A stretch of DNA of 64,000 nt from Geodermatophilus bullaregiensis (GTDB lineage Bacteria; Actinomycetota; Actinomycetes; Mycobacteriales; Geodermatophilaceae), in NCBI RefSeq assembly GCF_016907675.1, contig NZ_JAFBCJ010000001.1:2356001-2420000 (forward strand), read 5' to 3'. Below the pieces are notes generated by a model that saw only the letters and a list, made by a program, of their open reading frames with translations, made no database searches and had not been told where the DNA came from. The translations under genes were made by a program, and so were the position numbers. Below are positions 1 through 10,619 of this stretch, piece after piece; within the stretch, counting starts at the first letter, position 1; each line of letters begins with the position of its first letter.

Positions 1-198
1 CTGGACTGGCAGCGGGCGACCTTCGCCAACGTCGACCTCGTCGTCGCCCTGTTCCGCCCACCCGCCGGGGAGTGGCTGGCCATGGACGCCACGACGACGC
101 TCGGACCGGCCGGCGTCGGACAGTGCAGCGCCGACCTCTACGACGCCGAGGGGCGCATCGGCCGCTCGATCGCGTCGCTGTTCGTGGAGCCGCGCTGA
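1..198 (+). CDS. Acyl-CoA thioesterase-like protein, C-terminal part (5' end outside window)
   Basis: The window opens inside a reading frame whose last 65 codons end at a TGA. The end reads like the second hotdog half of TesB-like thioesterases: a WLAMDATTTLG segment, then a SADLYDAEGRIGRS stretch and a closing SLFVEPR. Such enzymes hydrolyse acyl-CoA thioesters in the cytoplasm. Only the C-terminus is visible, so active-site residues and substrate class cannot be judged. It runs in the same direction as the MscS gene 78 bases downstream, which has its own strong ribosome binding site. Confidence 0.6.
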   Translation: MDWQRATFANVDLVVALFRPPAGEWLAMDATTTLGPAGVGQCSADLYDAEGRIGRSIASLFVEPR

Positions 199-276
199 GC
201 GTCCTGCCAGGGAGAACCGGTTGGATGGGGCCGACCCGCCGAGGACGCCCGACGAGGACGGAGGAGGTGACCTGCC

Positions 277-1179
277 GTGGGACCACTGACCGCCCTGCTC
301 GACTGGCTCGCCAGCCGGGGCCTGGAGATCGTGCTGATCGTCCTGGGCTCGGTGCTGCTCGCCCGCTTCATCACGTGGGTGGGCACGCGGATCACCGACC
401 GCATCGACGCCCGCTCGACCGGCGGCGACGTGCTGGTGCGCTCGGAGGCGGCCAAGCACCGCCACTCACTGACCCAGGTGATCACCTGGTCGCTGATCGT
501 GCTCGTCTACACGGTGGCGGCCTTCTACGTCCTCGACCGCCTCGGCGTCCCGGTCACCGGGCTGGTGGCGCCGGCCACCGTGCTCGGCGTGGGCCTGGGC
601 TTCGGCGCACAGCGGATCGTGGGCGACGTGCTGGCCGGCTTCTTCCTCATCACCGAGCGCCAGTACGGGTTCGGCGACGTCGTCTCGATCGCCGTCGTCG
701 GCGGCGGGGACCCGGCCAGCGGCACGGTCGAGGACGTCACGCTGCGCGTCACGCGGCTGCGCTCGGCCGACGGCGAGGTGGTCACCGTGCCGAACGGGCA
801 GATCGTCAAGGTCGTCAACCTCTCCCGCGACTGGGCCCGCGCCGTGGTCGACGTCCCGGTGCCGACGACGGCCGACGTCAACCGGGTCAACGAGATCCTC
901 CGCGAGGTCGGCTCCGAGGCCTTCGCCGACGCCGGACTGCGCCGCCTGCTGCTCGACGAGCCCAGCGTCATGGGCGTGGAGAGCATCGACCTCGAGCAGG
1001 TGAACGTGCGGGTGGTCGCCCGGACGCTGCCCGGCCGCCAGTTCGAGGTGGGCCGCGACCTGCGCGAGCGCATCGTGGTGGCCTTCCGCCGGGCCGGGCT
1101 CACGCTCACCCCGGCCCCGCCGCTCGAGCCGGCGCCCGCGGGTGCGGGCTCGAGCGGCCGCCCCGGGACGAAGCCGTGA
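277..1179 (+). CDS. MscS-family mechanosensitive ion channel
   Basis: This 300-residue protein is a small-conductance mechanosensitive channel, which opens under membrane tension to release solutes during osmotic downshock. Three hydrophobic segments lie near residues 14-34, 66-86 and 94-125. The third carries the glycine-rich pore-helix signature (GLGFGAQRIVGD) of the family, followed by the beta domain and a C-terminal alpha/beta domain. The GTG start at 277 follows a GAGGAGGT ribosome binding site. The length is typical of the simple MscS class. The stop codon overlaps the next gene's GTG, so the two are probably co-translated. Confidence 0.9.
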   Translation: MGPLTALLDWLASRGLEIVLIVLGSVLLARFITWVGTRITDRIDARSTGGDVLVRSEAAKHRHSLTQVITWSLIVLVYTVAAFYVLDRLGVPVTGLVAPATVLGVGLGFGAQRIVGDVLAGFFLITERQYGFGDVVSIAVVGGGDPASGTVEDVTLRVTRLRSADGEVVTVPNGQIVKVVNLSRDWARAVVDVPVPTTADVNRVNEILREVGSEAFADAGLRRLLLDEPSVMGVESIDLEQVNVRVVARTLPGRQFEVGRDLRERIVVAFRRAGLTLTPAPPLEPAPAGAGSSGRPGTKP

Positions 1180-1682
1180 CCGTCCCCGGCGCGCCGCGCC
1201 CGGACGAGCGCGGCCCCGACAGCCCGGGCGGCGACCCCGCGGCCCGCGGGCGCTTCGGCCTGTCCGGCCGCTCCCGGGTGCCCGGGCACATCGGCCGCGC
1301 GCGCACCTCGACCGTGGTCCTGACCGTGCTGTTCCTGGGCCTGGGCCTGCTCTACCTCTACGTCCGCCCGCCGACGCCGGCCGTCCCGGGAGGGACGGTG
1401 ACGCCCGGGGTCACCACGCCGGCCCCCGCGCCGGCGACGACCCCGGTACCGACGACGACCGCGCCGACCTCCGACGCCCCCGCGACGACGACCGGGGAGA
1501 CGCCCGGTGGGACGACCGGTAGGACGACCGGGCCGACGACGAGCGGCGGGACCACGACGGACCCGACGCCCGGGGAGACGACGGACGAGGCGCCGGCGAC
1601 GACCGCGCCGACCCCCGCCGACGAGGCGCCGCAGACCACCGGCGAGCCGGCGCCGACCCCCGGGACCACGCCGACGGGCTGA
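1176..1682 (+). CDS. Hypothetical single-pass membrane protein with Pro/Thr-rich tail
   Basis: This 168-residue protein starts at a GTG that overlaps the stop of the upstream MscS gene (GTGA). A charged N-terminus of about 45 residues is followed by one transmembrane segment (VVLTVLFLGLGLLYLYV) and then roughly 110 residues made almost only of Thr, Pro, Ala, Gly, Asp and Glu. The orientation suggests a short cytoplasmic head and a long disordered extracytoplasmic tail that could cross or be attached to the cell wall. No enzymatic motif is visible. Coupling to the channel gene suggests a related envelope role, but no function can be assigned. Confidence 0.65.
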   Translation: MTVPGAPRPDERGPDSPGGDPAARGRFGLSGRSRVPGHIGRARTSTVVLTVLFLGLGLLYLYVRPPTPAVPGGTVTPGVTTPAPAPATTPVPTTTAPTSDAPATTTGETPGGTTGRTTGPTTSGGTTTDPTPGETTDEAPATTAPTPADEAPQTTGEPAPTPGTTPTG

Positions 1683-1706
1683 CCCCACCCCCGCGCGTGG
1701 ACAGCC

Positions 1707-1728
1707 GACGTGAACGGCCGTTAACGTC
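1707..1728. promoter_or_regulatory. 22-bp near-perfect palindrome, candidate operator of the carboxylase operon
   Basis: The two 11-base arms, GACGTGAACGG and CCGTTAACGTC, differ at one symmetric position. The element lies 36 bases before the ATG of the carboxyltransferase gene and after the upstream stop codon, so it is well placed for a dimeric repressor of TetR type. It is unusually AT-containing for this DNA. The regulator is not in the window. Confidence 0.5.
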
Positions 1729-1763
1729 CGGGGCGACCCCCGCACTCCCCCCTGGAGGACGAC

Positions 1764-3365
1764 ATGGCAGCCGACGTCGAGGCCGCCGCGATCGCGGCTC
1801 CGGCCGCCCCCGCGTCGCCCCGCGCGCGGCACGAGGCCCTGGTCGCCGACCTGCGCGAACGGCTGCGGCAGCGGGCGCTCGGCGGGTCGGCGTCGGCGCG
1901 GGCCCGCCACGTCGAGCGCGGCAAGCTGCTCCCCCGCGACCGGGTCGCCCACCTGCTCGACCCCGGCAGTCCCTTCCTCGAGCTGTCGCCGCTGGCCGCC
2001 GAGGGCATGTACGACGGCGACTCCCCCGGCGCCGGGATCATCACCGGGATCGGCCGCGTGGGCGGCCGGCCGGTCGTGGTCGTCGTCAACGACGCCACCG
2101 TCAAGGGCGGCACCTACTACCCGATGACGGTGAAGAAGCACCTGCGCGCGCAGGAGGTCGCCGCGCAGAACCGGCTGCCGTGCGTCTACCTCGTCGACTC
2201 CGGCGGCGCCTTCCTGCCCAAGCAGGACGAGGTCTTCCCCGACCGCGACCACTTCGGCCGGATCTTCTTCAACCAGGCCACGATGAGCGCCGCGGGCATC
2301 CCGCAGGTGGCCGCCGTCCTGGGCTCGTGCACCGCCGGCGGGGCGTACGTGCCGGCCATGGCCGACGAGTCGGTGATCGTCCGCGAGCAGGGCACGATCT
2401 TCCTCGGCGGGCCGCCGCTGGTGAGGGCCGCGACCGGTGAGGTGGTCAGCGCCGAGGACCTCGGCGGCGGCGACCTGCACAGCCGCGTCTCCGGCGTCAC
2501 CGACCACCTCGCCGACGACGACGAGCACGCGCTGGAGATCGTCCGCCGCATCGTGCGCACGCTCCCGCCGCCCGCCCCGCCGGCCTGGGACGTCGCGCCG
2601 CCGCGGGACGCCGTCCGCCCGCAGACCGACCTCTACGACCTCGTGCCGGTCGACTCGCGCACGCCCTACGACGTCCGCGACGTGATCACCACGCTGGTCG
2701 ACGGCGGGGAGCACCAGGAGTTCAAGGCGCTCTACGGACCCACCCTGGTGACCACCTTCGCCCGGCTGCACGGGCACCCGGTGGGCGTCGTCGCCAACAA
2801 CGGCGTGCTGTTCGGGGAGTCGGCGCTCAAGGGCGCGCACTTCGTCCAGCTGTGCGACCGGCGACGCATCCCGCTGCTGTTCCTGCAGAACATCAGCGGC
2901 TTCATGGTCGGCCGCGACTACGAGGCCGGCGGCATCGCCAAGCACGGCGCCAAGATGGTCACCGCCGTGGCCTGTGCGCGGGTGCCCAAGCTGACCGTGG
3001 TGATCGGCGGCTCCTACGGCGCGGGCAACTACTCGATGTGCGGCCGGGCCTACTCCCCCCGCTTCCTGTGGACCTGGCCCAACGCACGCATCTCGGTCAT
3101 GGGCGGCGAGCAGGCCGCCTCGGTGCTGGCCACGGTGCGCCGCGACCAGCTCGGCGACGCGTGGAGCGCCGAGGACGAGGAGGCCTTCAAGGAGCCCATC
3201 CGCGCGCAGTACGAGGCGCAGGGCAACCCCTACTACTCGACGGCGCGGCTGTGGGACGACGGCGTCCTCGACCCTGCCGACACCCGGACCGTCCTCGGCC
3301 TGGCGCTGTCGGCCTGCGCCTCGGCCCCCCTCGACGACGTCGCCTACGGCGTCTTCCGGATGTGA
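1764..3365 (+). CDS. Acyl-CoA carboxylase carboxyltransferase subunit, methylcrotonoyl-CoA carboxylase type
   Basis: This 533-residue protein transfers the carboxyl group from carboxybiotin to an acyl-CoA. Both crotonase-like halves of the carboxyltransferase fold are present. The segment [18 protein letters not shown], the [15 protein letters not shown] stretch and the [15 protein letters not shown] loop near residue 192 resemble methylcrotonoyl-CoA carboxylase beta rather than acetyl- or propionyl-CoA carboxylases. In the C-terminal half, [22 protein letters not shown] and [16 protein letters not shown] fit the same group. The ATG follows GGAGG. The biotin carboxylase gene follows 73 bases downstream. 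A role in leucine degradation is likely; geranyl-CoA carboxylase is the main alternative. Confidence 0.88.
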   Translation: MAADVEAAAIAAPAAPASPRARHEALVADLRERLRQRALGGSASARARHVERGKLLPRDRVAHLLDPGSPFLELSPLAAEGMYDGDSPGAGIITGIGRVGGRPVVVVVNDATVKGGTYYPMTVKKHLRAQEVAAQNRLPCVYLVDSGGAFLPKQDEVFPDRDHFGRIFFNQATMSAAGIPQVAAVLGSCTAGGAYVPAMADESVIVREQGTIFLGGPPLVRAATGEVVSAEDLGGGDLHSRVSGVTDHLADDDEHALEIVRRIVRTLPPPAPPAWDVAPPRDAVRPQTDLYDLVPVDSRTPYDVRDVITTLVDGGEHQEFKALYGPTLVTTFARLHGHPVGVVANNGVLFGESALKGAHFVQLCDRRRIPLLFLQNISGFMVGRDYEAGGIAKHGAKMVTAVACARVPKLTVVIGGSYGAGNYSMCGRAYSPRFLWTWPNARISVMGGEQAASVLATVRRDQLGDAWSAEDEEAFKEPIRAQYEAQGNPYYSTARLWDDGVLDPADTRTVLGLALSACASAPLDDVAYGVFRM

Positions 3366-3438
3366 GCGCCACGCCGAGGACGACGCACACGCAAGGACCG
3401 CCGGCCACTGGGGAACGGAACGAGTGCGGAGTCGAGCA

Positions 3439-5415
<1,977 letters not shown>

Positions 5416-5488
5416 GCACGGCGGACGGGCCCGCGCGGGCGCCGGCCACGGCGTGGGCAGGGGCTCCTCCGCGTGCCACGATGCGCCC

Positions 5489-5782
5489 ATGAGCAGCGAC
5501 GTCGCCGTCGACGTGAGCGCCCTGGCGATCAACGTCACGATCCCGGAGGCGCTGCGCTGGACGGACACCCGCCGCGGCGAGGAGTTCCTGCTGACCACGC
5601 TCAACGTCCGGCTGCTCCGGGACGGGCACCTCGCGGCGAAGGCCTACGGCCGGCCGACCGCCGGCGGCCGCGGCACCTACGTCTCCTTCCCCGTCCCCGA
5701 CCGGGAGGAGCTGGCGGCCCTGGTGGCCGAGGCCGCCGCCCGCGCCGGGGAGCTGTGGACCGCCCACCGCGGTCTCGGCTGA
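5489..5782 (+). CDS. Small hypothetical protein
   Basis: This 97-residue soluble protein has no recognised family signature. It contains alternating beta-type stretches (LAINVTIPEALRW, LLTTLNVRLLRDG, RGTYVSFPVPDREEL) and an alanine-rich C-terminal helix, suggesting a small alpha/beta fold. There is no Shine-Dalgarno. Instead CACGAT sits six bases before the ATG, as in leaderless actinobacterial genes, which supports this start. Codon use is fully typical of the genome. It is a single gene between the carboxylase operon and the methionine operon. Confidence 0.6.
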   Translation: MSSDVAVDVSALAINVTIPEALRWTDTRRGEEFLLTTLNVRLLRDGHLAAKAYGRPTAGGRGTYVSFPVPDREELAALVAEAAARAGELWTAHRGLG

Positions 5783-5819
5783 TCTCCCGGCCACCCCCGG
5801 CTGCCGCCGCACCCCCCGG

Positions 5820-5849
5820 CTGACCAGCGGGGCAGCGACCTCCTAGGAT
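5820..5849 (+). promoter_or_regulatory. Candidate promoter of the metY-metX operon
   Basis: A -10 hexamer TAGGAT (5844-5849) lies just before the riboswitch. A weak -35 CTGACC (5820-5825) lies 18 bases upstream of it. This would place the RNA start at about 5856, directly at the first riboswitch helix. Confidence 0.5.
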
Positions 5850-5854
5850 CGGCG

Positions 5855-5995
5855 CGGGCTCACGAGAGGCAGCGACAAGCACCTGGCTGGCTGCCCGGCA
5901 ACCTCTCCTCCGTCTGAGGTGCTCCCAGGGGAAGAGCCGGCCGAGCGGCGCCCGCCGCCCGGCAAGGACGGAGCACCTGTGCGCCACAGGTCTCC
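5855..5995 (+). ncRNA. SAM-IV riboswitch upstream of metY
   Basis: The sequence follows the SAM-IV layout of actinobacterial met leaders. P1 is GGCTC (5857-5861) with GAGCC (5934-5938). P2 uses GGCAGC and GCTGCC, flanked by GAGAG and CTCTC. The conserved CCGGCAACCTC segment follows. One pseudoknot can form between AGCACCT (5878-5884) and AGGTGCT (5917-5923), and a second between CCGTC (5910-5914) and GACGG (5967-5971). A GC-rich P5-like hairpin lies at about 5945-5960. The 3' part holds ACCTGTG-CGC-CACAGGT (5975-5991) just before the metY ribosome binding site. It should lower metY-metX expression when SAM is abundant. SAM-I is the alternative, but the 3' pseudoknot strand and P5 favour SAM-IV. 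Confidence 0.85.
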
Positions 5996-6015
5996 GGAGC
6001 GAGAGGAGACGGCGC

Positions 6016-7308
6016 ATGACCGACCCGAAGAGCTGGAGCTTCGAGACCCGGCAGATCCACGCCGGGGCGAGCCCCGACCCGACGACGGGCGCCCGCGCGC
6101 TGCCCATCTACGCCACCACGAGCTACCAGTTCCGCGACACCCAGCACGCCGCGGACCTGTTCGCGCTGGCCGAGATGGGCAACATCTACACGCGGATCAT
6201 GAACCCGACGCAGGACGCGCTCGAGCAGCGCGTGGCCTCCCTCGAGGGCGGCGTCGCGGCGCTCGCGGTGGCCAGCGGCCAGGCGGCCGAGACGCTGTCG
6301 CTGCTCAACGTCGCCGAGGCCGGCAGCCACGTCGTCGCCTCGGCGTCGCTGTACGGCGGCACCTACAACCTGCTGCACCACTCGCTGCCCAAGCTCGGCG
6401 TCGAGGTGTCCTTCGTCGAGGACCCCGACGACCCGGAGAACTGGCAGTCGCTGGTCCGCGAGAACACCAAGGCCCTCTACGGGGAGTCGATCGGCAACCC
6501 CAAGGGCGACGTCCTCGACATCAGCGCCGTCGCCGAGGTCGCGCACCGCAACGGCGTGCCGCTGATCGTCGACAACACCATCGCCACGCCCTACCTGGTG
6601 CGCCCGCTCGAGCACGGCGCCGACGTCGTCGTCCACTCGGCGACGAAGTACCTCGGCGGCCACGGCACCGCGATCGCCGGCGTCATCGTCGACGGCGGCA
6701 CCTTCGACTGGACCAGCGGGAAGTTCCCGGGCTTCACCACGCCGGACCCGACGTACCACGGCGTCGTCTACGCCGACCTGGGTGCGCCGGCCTTCGCGCT
6801 CAAGGCCCGGGTACAGCTGCTGCGCGACCTCGGCCCGGCCATCAGCCCGTTCAACGCGTGGCTGATCGTCCAGGGCATCGAGACGCTCTCGCTGCGCATG
6901 GAGCGGCACGTGGCCAACGCCCAGCGGGTCGCCGAGTTCCTCGAGGCGCACGACGAGGTCGAGTCGGTGCACTACGCCGGCCTGCCGTCCTCGCCGTGGC
7001 ACGCCGCCCAGCAGCGCTACGCCCCCCGCGGCGCCGGCGCGGTGCTGGCCTTCGAGATCCGCGGCGGCATCGAGGCGGGCCGGCGGTTCGTCGAGGGCCT
7101 GGAGCTGCACAGCCACGTGGCCAACATCGGTGACGTGCGCAGCCTGGTCATCCACCCGGCGTCGACCACGCACTCGCAGCTGACGCCCGAGGAGCAGCTG
7201 ACCGCCGGTGTCACCCCCGGCCTGGTGCGCCTGGCCGCCGGGCTCGAGGGCATCGACGACGTCCTCGCCGACCTCGAGGCGGGGTTCCGCGCCGCCAAGG
7301 GCGCGTGA
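6016..7308 (+). CDS. metY: O-acetylhomoserine sulfhydrylase (MetY)
   Basis: This 430-residue PLP enzyme makes homocysteine from O-acetylhomoserine and sulfide. It has the Cys/Met-metabolism fold: an early [24 protein letters not shown] segment, the substrate-side [13 protein letters not shown] motif, and the PLP lysine in [11 protein letters not shown] near residue 211. The length matches MetY (about 430) rather than the shorter cystathionine synthases. The ATG follows GAGAGGAGA and lies directly after the SAM-IV riboswitch, which supports a role in direct sulfhydrylation for methionine. Its TGA overlaps the metX start. Confidence 0.95.
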   Translation: MTDPKSWSFETRQIHAGASPDPTTGARALPIYATTSYQFRDTQHAADLFALAEMGNIYTRIMNPTQDALEQRVASLEGGVAALAVASGQAAETLSLLNVAEAGSHVVASASLYGGTYNLLHHSLPKLGVEVSFVEDPDDPENWQSLVRENTKALYGESIGNPKGDVLDISAVAEVAHRNGVPLIVDNTIATPYLVRPLEHGADVVVHSATKYLGGHGTAIAGVIVDGGTFDWTSGKFPGFTTPDPTYHGVVYADLGAPAFALKARVQLLRDLGPAISPFNAWLIVQGIETLSLRMERHVANAQRVAEFLEAHDEVESVHYAGLPSSPWHAAQQRYAPRGAGAVLAFEIRGGIEAGRRFVEGLELHSHVANIGDVRSLVIHPASTTHSQLTPEEQLTAGVTPGLVRLAAGLEGIDDVLADLEAGFRAAKGA

Positions 7309-8429
7309 TGAGCGGGGTGCTGGACGTCCCGGCGTCCCGCACCCCGCCGCGCACCGGCGGGTGGCGCGACGGCGACCCCGTCGGGGACCGGCTCCTCCTC
7401 GACCTGGACGGACCGGTCCGGCTCGAGCGCGGCGGGGTGCTGCCCGGCGTCCGGGTCGCCTACGAGACCTGGGGCACGCTCGCCCCGGACGGCGGCAACG
7501 CGGTCCTCGTCGAGCACGCGCTGACCGGCGACAGCCACGTCACCGGCCCGGCCGGCCCCGGGCACCCGACGCCGGGGTGGTGGGCGCCGCTGGTCGGGCC
7601 GGGCGCGCCACTGGACACCGGCCGGCTCTTCGTGGTCTGCGCGAACGTGCTCGGTGGGTGCCAGGGCACCACCGGGCCGTCGTCGACCGCGCCGGACGGG
7701 CGGCCGTGGGGCTCGCGGTTCCCCGAGGTGACCGTGGCCGACCAGGTGCTGGTCGAGGCCGCGCTCGCCGACGCGCTCGGCGTCCGCCGGTGGGCCGCCG
7801 TCCTCGGCGGGTCGATGGGCGGCATGCGGGCGCTGGAGTGGGCCGTCGCGCTGCCCGACCGGGTGGCGGGGCTGTTCTTCCTCGCCTCCGGCGCGGCCGC
7901 GACGGCCGACCAGATCGGCACCCAGACCACCCAGCAGGCCGCCATCCGCGCCGACCCCGCGTGGGCCGGCGGGGACCACCACGCCGGGCCGGGCCCCGTG
8001 GCCGGCCTCGGCGTCGCCCGCCGGATCGCCCACCTCACCTACCGCAGCGCGTTCGAGCTGGAGGAGCGGTTCGGGACGGCGGTGCAGGACGACGGCCGGT
8101 TCGCCGTCGCCTCCTACCTCGACCACCACGCCGACAAGCTGGCCCGCCGCTTCGACGCCGGCAGCTACGTGGTGCTCACCGAGGCGATGAACACCTGGGA
8201 CGTCGGCCGCGGCCGCGGCGGGGTGGAGGCGGCGCTGGCCCGGGTGGGCGCGCGGGCCGTCGTCGCCGCGGTGGACAGCGACCGGCTCTACCCGCCGGCG
8301 CTGCAGCAGCGGGTGGCCGACGCCCTGGGCGTGCCGCTGCGGGTGGTGTCCTCGCCGTACGGGCACGACGGGTTCCTCGTCGAGGCCGACGCCGTGGGCG
8401 CGCTGGTCCGCGAGCTGCTGGGCACCTGA
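7308..8429 (+). CDS. metX: Homoserine O-acetyltransferase (MetX)
   Basis: This 373-residue alpha/beta hydrolase-fold enzyme acetylates homoserine with acetyl-CoA and so supplies the MetY substrate. The nucleophile elbow GGSMGGM puts the catalytic serine near residue 169. The remaining triad members lie in [11 protein letters not shown] and YGHDGFLVE near the C-terminus. HALTGDSHV and the conserved [12 protein letters not shown] loop are also present. The ATG at 7308 overlaps the metY stop; an in-frame GTG one codon upstream is the only close alternative. It is probably under the control of the same riboswitch. Confidence 0.94.
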   Translation: MSGVLDVPASRTPPRTGGWRDGDPVGDRLLLDLDGPVRLERGGVLPGVRVAYETWGTLAPDGGNAVLVEHALTGDSHVTGPAGPGHPTPGWWAPLVGPGAPLDTGRLFVVCANVLGGCQGTTGPSSTAPDGRPWGSRFPEVTVADQVLVEAALADALGVRRWAAVLGGSMGGMRALEWAVALPDRVAGLFFLASGAAATADQIGTQTTQQAAIRADPAWAGGDHHAGPGPVAGLGVARRIAHLTYRSAFELEERFGTAVQDDGRFAVASYLDHHADKLARRFDAGSYVVLTEAMNTWDVGRGRGGVEAALARVGARAVVAAVDSDRLYPPALQQRVADALGVPLRVVSSPYGHDGFLVEADAVGALVRELLGT

Positions 8430-8433
8430 GCCC

Positions 8434-8497
8434 GTCGAGCTCGCGCAATCTCGCACCGTCCCCGGGGGCTGGACGTGCGGGATCGCGCGACCTCGAC
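8434..8497 (+). terminator. Imperfect inverted repeat after metX, terminator-like
   Basis: Two 23-base arms (8434-8456 and 8475-8497) pair with three mismatches around an 18-base GC-rich loop. The repeat starts five bases after the metX stop and ends 12 bases before the next start. There is no T-tract, as is usual for high-GC actinobacteria. The right arm overlaps the likely promoter of the next gene. Confidence 0.45.
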
Positions 8498-8509
8498 AGA
8501 CTGTGCCCC

Positions 8510-9583
8510 GTGAGCGAGTCCGAGGACCTCGACGCCCTGCGCCCGACCTGCGACCGCGCGCTCGCCGGGCACGGTCCTCCGCGCGCCACCGACCTGCTGG
8601 CCACGATCCCCGCGGACACCGCCGTCGACCGCTACGGCGCGGGCGGCGTCGTCGCCGAGCTGGAGGACGAGGTCGCCGGGCTGCTCGGAAAGCCGGCCGC
8701 CGTGTACCTGCCCAGCGGGACGATGGCGCAGCAGTCGGTGCTGCGGGTGCACGCCGGGCGCAGCGGCCGGCACACCGTGGTCGGCCACCCCGAGTGCCAC
8801 CTGTTCCGGCACGAGGGCGGTGCGCTGGCGCGGTTGCAGGGCCTGGTCGAGCGTCCGGTCGGCGACCGGCACCGGGTGCTGCTGCGCGCCGACCTCGACG
8901 CCGTGGCCGAGCCGCCGGCCGCGCTGGTGGTCGAGCTGCCGCAGCGCGACCTCGGCGGTCCGCTGCCGCCCTGGGACGACGTCGTCGCGCAGGCCGCGTG
9001 GGCGCACGACCACGGCACGGTCGCGCACCTCGACGGCGCCCGGCTGTGGGAGGCCGCCACCGGGTACGGCCGGCCGCCGTCGGACGTCGCGGCGCCCTTC
9101 GACACCGTCTACGTCAGCTTCTACAAGGGCATCGGCGCGCTGGCCGGGTGCTGCGTGGCCGGGCCGGCCGACGTCGTCGCCGAGGTCCGGGAGTGGCGCG
9201 GGCGGATGGGCGGCACGCTCTTCGGGCTGTGGCCCGGCGCGGCCTCGGCGCTGACCTGCCTGCGCCGCCGGCTGCCGCTGTTCCCCGCCTACCTCGAGCG
9301 CGCGCGGGAGGTGGCCGACGCCGTCCGCTCCCTGCCGGGCGTGCGCGTCGTCCCCGACCCGCCGCAGACGCCGATGCTGCACCTGCTGCTGTCGACCACC
9401 GCGGACGCCTTCCGCGCCGCCGCCCGCGCGCTCGCCGAGGAGGGCCTGTGGACCTGGGCGCAGCCGGGGGTCACCGGCGATCCCACCGTGGTGCGCGTGG
9501 AGCTCCCCGTGGGTGACGCGACGACGGCGCTGTCCCTGGACGAGGTCTGCGACGCCGTCCGCCGGCTGGCCGCCCCCGGCTGA
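8510..9583 (+). CDS. Threonine aldolase-like PLP-dependent beta-eliminating lyase
   Basis: This 357-residue protein belongs to the beta-eliminating lyase group that includes low-specificity threonine aldolase, which splits threonine or related beta-hydroxy amino acids into glycine and an aldehyde. The early DRYGAGGVVAELEDEVAGLLGK region, the AHLDGARLWEA motif (Asp that contacts the PLP ring nitrogen) and SFYKGIGALAG, with the PLP lysine near residue 206, are all visible. The GTG start is seven bases after CAGACT with no Shine-Dalgarno, fitting a leaderless transcript. The exact substrate is uncertain. Confidence 0.8.
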   Translation: MSESEDLDALRPTCDRALAGHGPPRATDLLATIPADTAVDRYGAGGVVAELEDEVAGLLGKPAAVYLPSGTMAQQSVLRVHAGRSGRHTVVGHPECHLFRHEGGALARLQGLVERPVGDRHRVLLRADLDAVAEPPAALVVELPQRDLGGPLPPWDDVVAQAAWAHDHGTVAHLDGARLWEAATGYGRPPSDVAAPFDTVYVSFYKGIGALAGCCVAGPADVVAEVREWRGRMGGTLFGLWPGAASALTCLRRRLPLFPAYLERAREVADAVRSLPGVRVVPDPPQTPMLHLLLSTTADAFRAAARALAEEGLWTWAQPGVTGDPTVVRVELPVGDATTALSLDEVCDAVRRLAAPG

Positions 9584-9650
9584 ACCCGCAGCCGAGCCGT
9601 CACCCACAGTCAGGGAGTTCGTTTGCGCGATCGTGGGGAACCAGAGCCCC

Positions 9651-10619
9651 GTGAACGGGGGACGAACGACGCGTCGGTCGGTGCTGGCCGCCGGCGTGGG
9701 GCTGGCCGCGCTGGGCGCGGCAGCGTGCACGGCGGGGCCCGAGCGGCCGCGCCGGACCGAGCCACTGGCCTTCGGGGTGTCGACCCCCGGCGGGCCGCAG
9801 GCGACCGGGGAACTCGAGGCCGTGGCGGCGGTGGCCGGCGAGCGACCCTCGCTGGTGCTCTCCTACGTCGCGCTGGCCGCGCCGCCACCCCTGGCCGACC
9901 TCGACGCCGTCGCCGCGCGCGGGGCGACGCCGATGGTGACCTGGGAGCCGTGGGACCCGGCCGACGGCAGCCGCTCCACGCTGGCCGACCTCGCCGCGGG
10001 CGTGTGGGACGGCCAGCTGTGGTGGTGGGCCGGTGCGCTGCGCGACTGGGGCCGGCCGGTGCTGCTGCGCTTCGCGCACGAGCAGAACGGTGACTGGTAC
10101 CCGTGGGCGGTCGGTGTGGCCGGCACGACGGCCGAGGACCACGTCGCCGCCTGGCGCCACCTCGCCGAGGTGTTCGACCGGGCCGGCGCGGGCAACGTCG
10201 AGCTGGTGTGGAACCCGAACGTCCGGTACGCCGGGTCGACGCCGATGGCCGAGACGTGGCCGGGCACCGGGTCGGTCGACCGGGTGGCGCTCGACGGCTA
10301 CAACTGGGGCGCCGTCCCGGGTCACGGCGGCTGGCAGGAGCCCGCGGAGCTGTTCGGCCCGAGCCTCGACGAGCTGCGCGGGCTGGCCGGCGGCCTGCCC
10401 CGGCTGGTGGCCGAGGTCGGCTGCGCGGAGTCCGGCGGGGACAAGGCCCGGTGGGTGACCGACCTGGTCGCGTGGCTCGACGCGCAGGCCGACGTCGGCG
10501 CCTTCGTCTGGTTCGACCACGACAAGGAGACCGACTGGCGGCTGGCCAGCAGCCCGGCCAGCGCGCGGGCGGTGCGCCGGGCCCTGGCCGACCGCAGCCT
10601 CGTCGGGAGCCGACGGTGA
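9651..10619 (+). CDS. Tat-type lipoprotein with GH26-like glycosidase domain
   Basis: This 322-residue protein begins with a twin-arginine signal (TTRRSVLAAG) and a lipobox (LGAAAC), so it is probably exported folded and lipid-anchored. The mature part resembles glycoside hydrolase family 26 (beta-mannanase/endoglucanase). RFAHEQNGDWYPW holds the candidate acid/base Glu near residue 144, and LVAEVGCAE holds the candidate nucleophile near residue 255. VWNPNVRYAG and VDRVALDGYNWG also fit the fold. It is coupled by a GTGA overlap to the GAF-phosphatase gene of the glycosyltransferase cluster, so it probably trims or releases the polymer made there. The true polymer is unknown. Confidence 0.78.
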   Translation: MNGGRTTRRSVLAAGVGLAALGAAACTAGPERPRRTEPLAFGVSTPGGPQATGELEAVAAVAGERPSLVLSYVALAAPPPLADLDAVAARGATPMVTWEPWDPADGSRSTLADLAAGVWDGQLWWWAGALRDWGRPVLLRFAHEQNGDWYPWAVGVAGTTAEDHVAAWRHLAEVFDRAGAGNVELVWNPNVRYAGSTPMAETWPGTGSVDRVALDGYNWGAVPGHGGWQEPAELFGPSLDELRGLAGGLPRLVAEVGCAESGGDKARWVTDLVAWLDAQADVGAFVWFDHDKETDWRLASSPASARAVRRALADRSLVGSRR

